From the NCBI GenBank assembly GCA_903847605.1, contig CAINED010000051.1:1-64000 (forward strand): DNA of 64,000 nt, in the 5' to 3' direction. The position numbers and the translations under genes were made by a program. Shown in pieces: positions 8,830 through 17,342 of this stretch. The first letter of the stretch is position 1; each line of letters begins with the position of its first letter. This DNA is from an uncultured Hyphomicrobiales bacterium. GTDB lineage: Bacteria; Pseudomonadota; Alphaproteobacteria; Rhizobiales; Beijerinckiaceae. The notes beneath the pieces are model-generated. The model was not told the origin of the DNA. It was given only the letters and a program-made list of their open reading frames with translations, and ran no database searches.

Positions 8830-9288
8830 TATAGTTCCCCCGTGTTGTCTATGTAATTCGATGGCTTCCAAGCAACAGTCGGCACCAATGGCACTATGAG
8901 CCGATTTACGAATTTAGCAAACGAATGTAATTCTGGACTGCCCTAAATCTGCCGGTGAGCCCGAGATTGTTCATACGCACTTAAAATTGCTCCAGCCGGA
9001 CCGTATTTTTTCCACTTATGGTAGACCCGTGCTGGTTATCTCGTCGCGTTGCTTTGTATCACGAAAAGTGGCTACGACACGGGTCGTCTCGTTTTTGGAA
9101 ATCCCGAGTCTGATTTCATTGGAAATGGACACTATATGAACCTTTCACGCTCGCCGGTTTTCCGCCGGGCGCTATGGCCACACTTTGACATTTGTAGGAA
9201 TGAGCCTAACGGAAGATCCAAGACGGATGCGGCGCAGGCAATTTTGGGTCTCATTCCCCGTCCCAACGGACGTGAAGGGGAAGTGCAA
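8830..9288. other. Intergenic region between divergent genes
   Basis: About 459 bp between the GYD gene and the third Bug receptor. An in-frame extension of the receptor runs from 9049 but shows no family resemblance and lies upstream of a good ribosome binding site, so it is treated as non-coding. Probable site of divergent promoters; no motif stands out. Confidence 0.45.
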
Positions 9289-10371
9289 ATGTTCCGGACG
9301 CAACGCATCGCGCCATTACTATTCATGGGTCTCGCCGCAGTTCAATTCGCCGTGGTGACGACTGCCTGCGCTCAGCCGAGCTTCGAGGGGCAGACCATTC
9401 GGATTGCGGTGAACGCCACGTCGGGCGGGCCGCTCGATATCCAGGCCCGGCTATTTGCACCATTTATCGCTAAATACATTCCGGGAAAACCCTTGGTGCT
9501 AGTCGAGAACCGCCCCGGCGCGGGCGGGGTCGCCGGTGCCAACTATATCTACAATCTGGCCAAACCGGACGGCCTGACCGTCGGCTTTCTATTGGGTGTC
9601 GTTACGCAAGGCCTGATCGGGGGCAATAACATCCGTTTCGACCCAGCAAAATTTCACTGGATCGGTGCCGTTTCCCAGTCCCAGGTGATGCTGGCACACA
9701 AGGACTTGAATTTATCGAGCTTCCGCGACTTGCTGAGGCCGGGCAAGCCTCTCGTTCTGGCAAGCCAGGGGAGCAGCAGCTCTGTCGACATGTCCAACCG
9801 TCTGTTTCTCGACATGATCGGCGCAAAATATCAGCACGTTACCGGCTATCCCGGCCAGGCAGAATTTTTACTGGCACTGAGCCGGGGCGAGGTGAGTCTG
9901 GCAAATATAAATCTCACGCTTTATCTGTCTCGCCGGGACGCGATACACAAAGAAAGTATTTACGACGCGATTGTGCAGCGGGGCGAATACGCCCCGGACG
10001 GCACGTTTAGGCGGAACAAGCGGTTGCCGGAGATCGCGACGATGATCGAGGCGATAACCGAACTCAATCCATCAGCTCTGAAAAGTGTCGACTTTGCAAC
10101 TAATCGGAGCATCGTTGCGGCGTTCGCGGTCCAATTCGGCTTCGTGTTGCCGCCTGGAACGCCTCTGGCAATTGTGAGCACGATGCGAAAAGCGGTAAAC
10201 GACGCACTCAATGATCCTGAGACTCGCAACATAGTGAGCGGGTCGCTCAAAGAGGATTACGACTTCGTCGACGCCGAGACGAGCCAGCGCCTCGTAGAGA
10301 AGCTCCGCGCGGAGTATGACGGCGATCCTCGTATTGCCGAGCGACTCAAGCAGCTCATGGCGTCGAAATGA
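9289..10371 (+). CDS. TctC/Bug-family periplasmic substrate-binding protein
   Basis: A 360-residue extracytoplasmic receptor. The signal peptide runs from about residue 8 to the Ala-Gln after 'TTACAQ' (near 28). Mature hallmarks are 'TIRIAVNATSGGPLDI' (strand 1 and the GG ligand loop), 'KPLVLVENRPGAGGVAGANYIYN', 'ASQGSSSSVDMSN', and the 'VTGYPGQAEFLLALSRGEVSL' segment. GGGGAAG precedes the ATG at 9289, which opens directly into the signal sequence; starts further upstream give an unmatched extension. It is the third receptor of this family in 10 kb and again has no transporter membrane genes nearby. Confidence 0.88.
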   Translation: MFRTQRIAPLLFMGLAAVQFAVVTTACAQPSFEGQTIRIAVNATSGGPLDIQARLFAPFIAKYIPGKPLVLVENRPGAGGVAGANYIYNLAKPDGLTVGFLLGVVTQGLIGGNNIRFDPAKFHWIGAVSQSQVMLAHKDLNLSSFRDLLRPGKPLVLASQGSSSSVDMSNRLFLDMIGAKYQHVTGYPGQAEFLLALSRGEVSLANINLTLYLSRRDAIHKESIYDAIVQRGEYAPDGTFRRNKRLPEIATMIEAITELNPSALKSVDFATNRSIVAAFAVQFGFVLPPGTPLAIVSTMRKAVNDALNDPETRNIVSGSLKEDYDFVDAETSQRLVEKLRAEYDGDPRIAERLKQLMASK

Positions 10372-10944
10372 GAAGCTAGTCAGATTGTCCGTGAGCTCGA
10401 AAACGCATTCACTTCTACCAACGACACTCTGTCTGCAGAGGCATTTGCCTCAATCTCGACCGGCAAAAAGGCCTGCGTGTTGATTTCCACTGAGAACTGA
10501 CCCGGGATTTCCAGCGCGAGATGACCCGTGCATAGCCACATTCTGCGATACAAAGGGACACGACGGGCCGGCACGGGTCTTTCACCAGCGGAAAGGTCGG
10601 ATCTGGCTGGGGTAAATCTCAGTGGCGATCAACCCTATTCCATCTTGGCGTGGGATGCACGGTCATAGCGATGTCTCTGAGGGGCTCTACAATACGAACT
10701 GTGGGCCGAATGGCGGGCGGCTAGGGGAGTGGCGGCGTTCCTGTTGGTGTCGATAGCGGTCTAGGTGTTTCCGGTTGGCTTTCCCGTCAAGAAGCATGTT
10801 GCAGGAAAGCTCGACTTCAGCCGCCGGAGCAGAAGTCTTTCAGTGGCAAGTCATGCCGTTCAGCGGACTTACATCAGGCCGACAGGTACTTTATCATCGC
10901 GAATAATCTGCCCGCACCTGCCGGGCCTTTAGAGGGGATGCCCG
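10372..10944. other. Intergenic region without a recognised gene
   Basis: About 573 bp between the Bug receptor and the MDR oxidoreductase. Short open frames exist on both strands, but none resembles a protein family or has a convincing ribosome binding site. AGGGG at about 10932-10936 belongs to the downstream gene. It may be decayed coding sequence. Confidence 0.45.
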
Positions 10945-12084
10945 ATGGGACATGCGGATGCGCCAAAAGGGCTTCAGTTGCGTTCGCTGATCAAGAGCAG
11001 CAACGAACTGGAATTATCGCTGGTCGAAATCCCAACGCCCGAACCGGGGGCAGACGAAGTGATCGTGCGGATCGAGGCTACGCCAGTCAATCCTTCAGAC
11101 ATCGGCCTGCTTGTCGGCGCAGCCGATCTGTCGACTGCGACGCAATCGCAAAATTCGGCTGGGCCCGTCATTGTCGCCAAAGTGCCGGACGGCGGCATGA
11201 AATCCATGGCGGTGCGCCTCGATCAATCAATGCCTGTAGGCAACGAAGGCGCTGGCGTCGTCGTCAGGGCAGGATCGTCGGAAGCCGCTCAAGCCCTGCT
11301 CGGCAAGACAGTCGCAGCGATTGGCGGCGCAATGTATTCGCAATACCGCTGCCTGAGAGCCAAGGATTGCCTTGTGCTGCCTGAAGGAGCAACGCCGGTT
11401 GACGGCGCATCCTGCTTTGTTAATCCGTTGACGTCGCTCGGCATGGTCGAAACCATGCGGCGGGAGAGCCATACAGCGCTCGTCCACACGGCTGCGGCCT
11501 CAAATCTCGGGCAGATGCTCAACCGGATCTGCATCAAGGATGGGATCGGGTTGGTCAACATTGTGCGCAGCCAGCAACAGGAAAATCTGCTCCGCAGCAT
11601 TGGCGCAACGTATGTCTGCAATTCCACTTCGCCGAGCTTTCTGGACGATCTCACCCGCGATATCGCGGCCACTGGCGCGACTCTGGCGTTTGATGCGACC
11701 GGCGGCGGACGACTGGCGAGCCAGATCCTGTCGTGCATGGAGACCGCGATCAACGCCAACGCGAAGACCTATAATCGCTATGGCTCTTCGGTCCACAAGC
11801 AGGTTTACATCTACGGTTCGCTGAACACGGGACCGACCGAGCTTGTGCGGAGTTACGGCATGGCCTGGGGCATCGGTGGCTGGCTGCTCTTTCAGTTCCT
11901 TCAGAAAATTGGCTCCGAGGCCTCAAGAGCCATGCGCCAAAGAATTCTTGCCGAATTGAAGACTACATTCGCCAGTCGCTATACGCGAACCGTTTCGCTT
12001 CAGGAGGCGCTACAGATCGAGCACTTCTCTGCCTATACAAAGCGGGCGACTGGCGAGAAATATCTGATCAATCCCAACAAGTAG
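10945..12084 (+). CDS. MDR-family NAD(P)H:quinone oxidoreductase-like enzyme
   Basis: A 379-residue medium-chain dehydrogenase/reductase. The GroES-like N-terminal half shows 'VIVRIEATPVNPSDIGLLVG' (about residues 44-63) and 'VGNEGAGVVVRAG' (about 98-110). The nucleotide-binding half shows 'ALVHTAAASNLGQMLNRIC' (about 178-196), with Ala and Ser where many members have a Gly-rich turn. The Cys cluster of structural-zinc alcohol dehydrogenases is absent, so a zinc-independent quinone or enoyl reductase is more likely than an alcohol dehydrogenase. AGGGG precedes the ATG. A 50-bp gap leads to a hypothetical gene on the same strand. Confidence 0.82.
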   Translation: MGHADAPKGLQLRSLIKSSNELELSLVEIPTPEPGADEVIVRIEATPVNPSDIGLLVGAADLSTATQSQNSAGPVIVAKVPDGGMKSMAVRLDQSMPVGNEGAGVVVRAGSSEAAQALLGKTVAAIGGAMYSQYRCLRAKDCLVLPEGATPVDGASCFVNPLTSLGMVETMRRESHTALVHTAAASNLGQMLNRICIKDGIGLVNIVRSQQQENLLRSIGATYVCNSTSPSFLDDLTRDIAATGATLAFDATGGGRLASQILSCMETAINANAKTYNRYGSSVHKQVYIYGSLNTGPTELVRSYGMAWGIGGWLLFQFLQKIGSEASRAMRQRILAELKTTFASRYTRTVSLQEALQIEHFSAYTKRATGEKYLINPNK

Positions 12085-12133
12085 GGTGCGCGGGGCCAGC
12101 TGCGGCACGTGGAAGAAGCTAAGGTTGGCGAAA

Positions 12134-12640
12134 ATGAAGAATTCCGCGCTAGGGTATGACGTAAGTGTGCTCAAGACGGTTGCTGAATGCCGTACCGTGA
12201 TGAAGCGAGCAAAAGAGCAAGGAAAGGATGATGTTTACGCCGCCGTGTTTCGACGGCAATGCGCTCTCGTGGGCCATGAAAATGATGACCCCACCGACCC
12301 GCTAATCCGCGATTTTCACGAAACGCTCGCCGCGTATGAGCAACTCCTGAGTGAGAAAAACGGCAGAAATCAACCGGCTGGACGCACAAGGCAAAAGATC
12401 GCGAATAAGGGTGTGCATCAATCTTTGATCGAATGGACACGGGGGAAAATTGAGACGAACGGTTTCAAGTTGCTCGTGGAGGCCGGGTTACCCGAATTTA
12501 CGGGCGAATACCTTGTCGTTCGGTACGCAAACAGATTTCCAGAGGACGTCGTCGCGCTCGCTCGCGAGCGATTACAGCGTCACGACATCGCCCTCCCGCA
12601 ACCTTCGCCTGCCGCGTCTGTAATCTGTGGCATCAAATGA
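12134..12640 (+). CDS. Hypothetical protein
   Basis: A 168-residue soluble protein I cannot assign. The N-terminal half is helical and charged ('TVAECRTVMKRAKEQGKDDVYAAVFRRQC'-like content, residues about 12-40). The C-terminal half has a conserved-looking stretch from 'RTRQKIANKGV' to 'GFKLLVEAGLPEFTGEYLVV' (about 80-125), which I have seen in uncharacterised rhizobial proteins. A start at 12134 is chosen because upstream codons look unlike protein and a frame-internal ATG fits the start of the helical region. No membrane segment or signal peptide. It follows the MDR gene by 49 bp. Confidence 0.6.
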   Translation: MKNSALGYDVSVLKTVAECRTVMKRAKEQGKDDVYAAVFRRQCALVGHENDDPTDPLIRDFHETLAAYEQLLSEKNGRNQPAGRTRQKIANKGVHQSLIEWTRGKIETNGFKLLVEAGLPEFTGEYLVVRYANRFPEDVVALARERLQRHDIALPQPSPAASVICGIK

Positions 12641-13190
12641 CCAATAAGCTGACCCTGGCCGGTGGTTACATCGGGCGGAAGGGCCAGGTCGCCTGCGAGT
12701 CAGTGGCTGTCCTATTCCTGAGGGCTAACAAAATGCCTGAAACGCATCGCACATGTCCAGATCAAGGGGGAAGCTCTGGTGGTGCGGCGAAAGACGGACC
12801 CGGTTGGACGTCAGTGCTCTCACCCCTCCAAAAATCTGCCAAAGTAGTTTTGGTTTACCGAGGGGGAGGAGGGTTCTGACGGGTGGCAGAGGCGAGGTAG
12901 GGGCTGGCCGCTCGGGCGCGTTGTCGCGGGGAGGCGACCAGCGCGCTGTTTTACCCTGTTCGTCGTCACTGCCTTTTTCGGTGTTTGGCTCGCCTGCGGG
13001 CCTTCTTCATAGCAGGCAGTTGAAGGCCACCTGATGGTTGCAGATCGAGCCGAGAAAGAGACAGGCTGCGGGCTAAGAATTGACGGGTTTTTGGAAGTTC
13101 GTTCGCGGGCGTTCGGGAACGTTTATTGGGTAAATGTTGGGCACGTCGATCTATTAGGTGTCAAATATAAATACAAGACACTGATTTCAT
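12641..13190. other. Intergenic region flanking the tRNA-Glu 3' end
   Basis: About 550 bp with no supported gene. It joins the accessory block to the tRNA. An integrase would be expected on this side if the block is an integrated island, but no integrase-like frame is present. A short frame at 13034-13231 runs into the tRNA and is discounted. Confidence 0.45.
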
Positions 13191-13266
13191 TGGCGCTCCC
13201 TAGGGGAATCGAACCCCTGTTTTCGCCGTGAGAGGGCGACGTCCTGGACCGCTAGACGAAGGGAGC
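13191..13266 (-). tRNA. tRNA-Glu (anticodon CTC)
   Basis: Read on the minus strand, a 7-bp acceptor stem (GCTCCCT with AGGGAGC) encloses a D arm (TCGTCTAGCGG), an anticodon arm with loop CTCTCAC giving anticodon CTC, and a T arm (CAGGGGTTCGATTCCCCT). Discriminator G and an encoded CCA end at 13191. The sequence follows bacterial tRNA-Glu closely. Its 3' end faces the accessory block to the left, the usual side for integrase attachment. Confidence 0.95.
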
Positions 13267-13384
13267 GTTAGCGCGATGCCCATGGCAAGGCGGCTTCTAT
13301 AGACGGGCTGCGTCGCTCCTGCAAAGAAAATATGGTGCGGCTTTCGTCTCAATACGTGGCACGGCTGGCGCGCCCCGGGCTCTT

Positions 13385-14611
13385 TCACTCCGCCGCGTCG
13401 GACCGGGCGGGCGGATGCGCCGGCTTGTCCGCATCGGCTTTTTGCGAGGATTCCAGCGCCACAGCTATCCGGGCGATTTCCTGGCCGAGACTTGAAATCG
13501 TCTTGCGCAAGGCGGGATATTCAGGCGCTGCACCTGCGTCGTTGGCGGCCGCAGGTGGATTCGTTGTCGGTTCGGCAGTCTGCGGCGCCTGTGCGCGCGC
13601 GGCGCGCAATTCCTCGCGCAGCTTCGCAATATCCGCGCGGGCCGTTTCGTTCTCGCGCCTCTGCGCGGCAAGCGCGCCGTCGACCGCCGCTTTGCCGGCG
13701 CGGGCGAGTTCCGCCTCAGCCGCGTTCTTGCGCTCCATGGCCCTGATCGCCTCGTTGTGTTCGCCGATGCGGGCGGACAATTCACGCACGCGCCGCCGCT
13801 CGTCCTCGATCAGCCGTCCGGTTTCGGCGAGTTCCGAGGTCATGCGCTGCTTCTCGCGCTCCGCCATGCGCATCGCGGCCTGCATTTCTTCGATGCGGCG
13901 CGCCTGCGCCTCGAAGTCCTGCTGCAAGGCTTCGCGACGCGTGCGGGCATGCTGCGCGTCAGCACGGAACTGGTCGCGTTCACGCGCCAGAAGCTCCTGC
14001 TCGGCCTGCCCGTCCTCGAGTTCCACGCGGAGCAGCGAAATTTCCCGGTCCAGCGATTCGATGTCCGCCTCGCGGCCAGAGAGCCTGGTTTCCAGCCCGG
14101 CGATGACAGCGCGCTGCTCATCGGATTGGCCACGGAGCGCCGAATGAGCGACGTTGAGCCCGTCAAGCGCGTCCTGCCGTTGCGTAAGCAAGCCCTCGGC
14201 ATCGTAAAGCTGCTTCAGGCTGGCCGCGAATTCCGCTTCGGTCTCTGCGATGCGCGCGCGTGCGGTGACGAGCGCTACGGATGTGGCCGCAAGTTCGTTG
14301 CGGGCGGACGCGAGTTCTTCGCCAAGGCCCGCCGCCTTGATCGCGCGTTCGCCCAGTTCGACCCGCTCGCGGGCCCGTGCCTCGTTCTGGGCTTCCAGCC
14401 TCTGCTCGAGCTTGCGCTGTTCGGCCGCGAATTCCGCCCTCAGCTGGTCGCGCTCTGCCACGACTTCCGCCATCGAAAGCGGGATCTGCATCTCGATCTG
14501 CCGCCGCGACAGGATCATGGCGCGCCGACAGAACGCTGGCAGAAACAGCAGCGTCAGGAGTCCCGCAACCAGGAACCCCAAGGCAAAGATCATGATCTGT
14601 TCGATGAACAC
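13385..14611 (-). CDS. Membrane-anchored coiled-coil protein of unknown function
   Basis: A 408-residue protein with one hydrophobic segment at the N-terminus (about residues 6-29), then nearly 300 residues of heptad-rich, charged alpha helix (about 48-335; rich in Glu, Arg, Ala, Gln). A Pro/Ala linker near 340-365 and a short helical tail with an acidic end follow. This is the build of an inner-membrane anchored scaffold or cell-division/envelope coiled-coil protein, but no family could be named. The start is a GTG at 14611 with a weak ribosome binding site; an ATG six codons on is possible. EipA lies upstream on the same strand. Confidence 0.65.
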   Translation of the reverse strand: MFIEQIMIFALGFLVAGLLTLLFLPAFCRRAMILSRRQIEMQIPLSMAEVVAERDQLRAEFAAEQRKLEQRLEAQNEARARERVELGERAIKAAGLGEELASARNELAATSVALVTARARIAETEAEFAASLKQLYDAEGLLTQRQDALDGLNVAHSALRGQSDEQRAVIAGLETRLSGREADIESLDREISLLRVELEDGQAEQELLARERDQFRADAQHARTRREALQQDFEAQARRIEEMQAAMRMAEREKQRMTSELAETGRLIEDERRRVRELSARIGEHNEAIRAMERKNAAEAELARAGKAAVDGALAAQRRENETARADIAKLREELRAARAQAPQTAEPTTNPPAAANDAGAAPEYPALRKTISSLGQEIARIAVALESSQKADADKPAHPPARSDAAE

Positions 14612-14728
14612 GGGGCCGTTCGTCCCGACGCGGATATGGGCCGGACCATGCCATGCCCGGTTCGCGAAAGCAAAGCCGCGCAGTATCAGGTGCGTGCGGC
14701 CAAATACCTGCTTAAGCTCCCAAACCCG

Positions 14729-15310
14729 TCAGAATGGGTTCCAGGTCGATTTCGGCGTGAACTTGAGATAGCCGAGATTGACACCGAGCCTTGCCCCGAC
14801 CCCGGAACGGATCGGCACGATCACAACATCGTCCGCGGTCAGCGCCGTAAAGCCGAAGCCGCCGACGAGGTAGGCCGAACCGTCGACGCCGCCGAACCGA
14901 CGGTAGATCGCACCAACGGCCGGGAGGTTATAAACCAGCATCATTGTGCGCGCGCCGTCCGCCCCGGCGTCGAAGCCGAGCGACGGGCCCTGCCAGAAGA
15001 TGCGCTGGTCGCCAGCGTTGCGCGTGTACATCGTGCCTTCGCCAAAGCGCGCCCCGGCCACGAAGGCGCCTGACGCCTCCTGTCCGAGAACATAAGCGTT
15101 CGGCTGGCCCCAGCGGCGGGTCGCCTCCTCGACGACTTGCGCCAGACCGCGCGAAATCGTGCCGAAAAACCGGTGCCCGCTGTCGACGAGTTGCTCCGGC
15201 GCGAATTTCTGGGGCTTTTCCTGATAGGCGAAGGCCGTCCCCGATGCGACCAGGCCGGCGAGTCCGCCGCCCAGCGCCTTCATCGCATCCCTGCGCGAAT
15301 GTCCGCTCAT
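14729..15310 (-). CDS. eipA: EipA-type envelope integrity protein (DUF1134)
   Basis: A 193-residue exported protein of the DUF1134 family. The N-terminus has a twin-arginine-like 'GHSRRDAMKALGGGLAGLVASGTAFA' signal, split here as an Arg pair at residues 6-7, a hydrophobic stretch, and cleavage near 28. The mature domain contains the family blocks 'HRFFGTISRGLAQVVEEA', 'GEGTMYTRNAG', 'VYWQGPSLGFD-like FWQGPSLGFDAG' and 'GSAYLVGGFGFTAL'. EipA of Brucella and Caulobacter is a periplasmic protein needed for cell-envelope integrity. The ATG at 15310 is preferred because GAGGGAC precedes it and upstream codons look non-coding. Confidence 0.82.
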   Translation of the reverse strand: MSGHSRRDAMKALGGGLAGLVASGTAFAYQEKPQKFAPEQLVDSGHRFFGTISRGLAQVVEEATRRWGQPNAYVLGQEASGAFVAGARFGEGTMYTRNAGDQRIFWQGPSLGFDAGADGARTMMLVYNLPAVGAIYRRFGGVDGSAYLVGGFGFTALTADDVVIVPIRSGVGARLGVNLGYLKFTPKSTWNPF

Positions 15311-15462
15311 CGAATCTGTCCCTCTCGAAGATGCGCGCAAAAGCTGCGCTTCAATATTGGCCGTCCTGTGGCGTCGCTGCGCCGGTTTGACGGACAGCCC
15401 GGCTGACTGGCAGGCTCGCGCATTATGGTTAAGGAGGGGTTGACGCGACGCGGAAAGGGCTG

Positions 15463-16332
15463 TCACCCGGCCGCGTTGGCGATCAATTCTTTGGCTGCCG
15501 CGCAATCGCCGAAGGCCACGAAAAACGGGCTGGCGAAGCGCGGATTGCCGTAACGCAGAGGCTCGCCATTCTGCTGCAGCAGAACGCCTCCCGCCGCCCG
15601 CAAAACCGCATCGCCCGCCGCAATGTCCCATTCATTGGTCGGGCCGAAGCGCGGGTAGATATCTGCGTGACCCTCCGCGATATGGCAGAATTTGATCGAC
15701 GAGCCCGACCTGCGCGCCGTGACCACACCGCAGGAGCGCACGAAATCCGCCGCCCGCGCGTCGTCGAAGGCGCGGCTCACCACGGCGATCGAAGTCGGCG
15801 CGTGAAAGGCCCGCGCCCGGATCGTTTGCGCTGCCCCGACTTCGGCGGCGCCGGCCGGATCGACGACCGGGCATTTCCACGCCTTGCCTGAACCGTCTGC
15901 GCCAGTCGCGCCACACCATAATTCGCCCGATGCAGGCGCATAAACAGCGCCGGCGACGGGCGCCCCCGCCGAGATCATCGCGATATTGACGGTGAATTCG
16001 TCGAGCCCGGCGACGAATTCGCGCGTGCCGTCGAGCGGATCGACAAGGAGAAACTGGCCCCCGGCGACAGGCCGGTCGCCGGCCGCAACGGCTTCTTCCG
16101 CCACAACCGGCAAATCCGGATAAAGCGAACGCAAAGCCTTGATTATGATCACTTCCGCCAATTCGTCCGCTTCGGTCACCGGCGAAGAATCGGCCTTGGA
16201 TCGAACCGCCAGCGCACCTGCACGGATTCTCAAAATCTCCCGCCCGGCCGCAACGGCGATATCACCGAATTGCTTCGCAATTGCGATGCGCGTGTTCAGA
16301 GGATCACGACTTTCAGCCTCGTGGGCGACCAT
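15463..16332 (-). CDS. cysQ: 3'(2'),5'-bisphosphate nucleotidase CysQ
   Basis: A 289-residue enzyme of the inositol monophosphatase superfamily. It removes a phosphate from adenosine 3',5'-bisphosphate formed in sulfate assimilation. Metal-site motifs are in order: 'SSPVTEADELAE' (about residue 49), 'VVAEE' (about 76-80), 'LLVDPLDGTREFVAG' (about 95-109, the DPLDGT signature) and 'NEWDIAAGDAVLRAAGG' (about 235-251). The ATG at 16332 matches where the family begins; the frame stays open for 79 further codons upstream that look non-coding. Divergent from chpT. Confidence 0.85.
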   Translation of the reverse strand: MVAHEAESRDPLNTRIAIAKQFGDIAVAAGREILRIRAGALAVRSKADSSPVTEADELAEVIIIKALRSLYPDLPVVAEEAVAAGDRPVAGGQFLLVDPLDGTREFVAGLDEFTVNIAMISAGAPVAGAVYAPASGELWCGATGADGSGKAWKCPVVDPAGAAEVGAAQTIRARAFHAPTSIAVVSRAFDDARAADFVRSCGVVTARRSGSSIKFCHIAEGHADIYPRFGPTNEWDIAAGDAVLRAAGGVLLQQNGEPLRYGNPRFASPFFVAFGDCAAAKELIANAAG

Positions 16333-16583
16333 GAAGTCAGGCGCTCCCTGTGTGCCGCCGCTTTTGCGGACGGGCGAATCGCTCGCGATATATTGCCAGC
16401 AGATTCGACAATCGAGGTTGATCCGGCAATATCTTTTCAATCCCTGTTCGCAACGTCCGGGCAGTTCTGTATCGTGCATTGTTGCGATTCGCCCAGCAGA
16501 CAGTGATCTGTCGCGAACCGGATCGCCCTCGTTTCCCGTTTGCGTTGTCCTGCGTCCCAACTTTCTCAAGCACGGGAAAACCG

Positions 16584-17255
16584 ATGCCTGCCGTCCAGCT
16601 CGATCCGCTCGATCTCGCAGCCTTGCTCTGCTCGAAGGTCTGTCACGATGTGATCAGCCCGGTAGGCGCCATCGTCAACGGCCTCGAACTGCTCGAGGAA
16701 GAGCGCGACGCCGAAATGCGCAACGAAGCGCTGAAACTGGTGCAGCGCAGCGCCAAGACGGCTTCCGCGAAACTGCAATTCTGCCGGTTGGCTTTCGGCG
16801 CAGCTGGTTCGGCCGGCGCTTCCATCGACACCGGCGACGCTGAACAAGTAGCGCGCAGCCTTTTGGCCGACGACCGAACGAAGATCGAATGGAACGCCGC
16901 CCGCCTCCTCCTGCCCAAGAACAAGGTGAAGCTGCTGCTCAACATGTGCATGATCGCTGCGGCTGCCATTCCGCGCGGCGGCGTCATCCAGGTATCGATA
17001 ACCGGCGACGGCGAAACGACGGCGCTGCGGGTCGCCAGCACGGGATCGCATGTGCGCCTCGCCAGCAGCATCACCAGCCTTCTGGCGGGCGCGCCGGAGG
17101 GCGGCACGGTCGATGCCCATGGCATTCAGGCCTATTACACAGGCCTCGTGGCGCAGGCGACGAACATGTCCATCGGCATCGAATCGACACCCGAAGGCGT
17201 CACCATCGAAGCCAAGCCCGTCACAGCCGAAGAACCGGCAGCAGCGGAAAGCTGA
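16584..17255 (+). CDS. chpT: Histidine phosphotransferase ChpT
   Basis: A 223-residue cytoplasmic phosphotransferase. In Caulobacter ChpT passes phosphate from the hybrid kinase CckA to CtrA and CpdR. The phosphorylatable His is His21 in 'LLCSKVCHDVISPVGAIVNGLELL', which resembles a kinase dimerisation helix. The C-terminal half is a degenerate ATPase-like fold ('KLLLNMCMIAAAAIPRGG', then 'HGIQAYYTGLVAQATN'). The ATG at 16584 puts His21 at the expected place. It is followed by the che operon 87 bp downstream and lies 5 kb from ctrA, its likely target. CckA is not in the window. Confidence 0.88.
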   Translation: MPAVQLDPLDLAALLCSKVCHDVISPVGAIVNGLELLEEERDAEMRNEALKLVQRSAKTASAKLQFCRLAFGAAGSAGASIDTGDAEQVARSLLADDRTKIEWNAARLLLPKNKVKLLLNMCMIAAAAIPRGGVIQVSITGDGETTALRVASTGSHVRLASSITSLLAGAPEGGTVDAHGIQAYYTGLVAQATNMSIGIESTPEGVTIEAKPVTAEEPAAAES

Positions 17256-17342
17256 AGACTTTCAAGCCTCCCTTAACCCATTTCGGTTCATGGTGCTCCC
17301 TGCTGCTGCGCCCGCTCCGGTGCGCGCCGGTCCGGGCTGTCC

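Noticed and set aside
9049-9288. N-terminal extension of the third Bug receptor
   Set aside because: Eighty extra codons show no family similarity and precede a good ribosome binding site and signal peptide at 9289.
13034-13231. Short plus-strand frame ending inside tRNA-Glu
   Set aside because: Frames that read into a tRNA and end in 'LPRGIEPLFSP'-like residues are common annotation artefacts of tRNA antisense sequence.
13757-15073. Plus-strand open frame of 438 codons opposite the coiled-coil and eipA genes
   Set aside because: It spans two genes and the gap between them on the other strand, as shadows in G/C-rich DNA do; no motif found.
16333-16569. Upstream extension of CysQ
   Set aside because: The open frame continues, but its Cys/Arg-rich sequence does not match the family, which begins near 16332.
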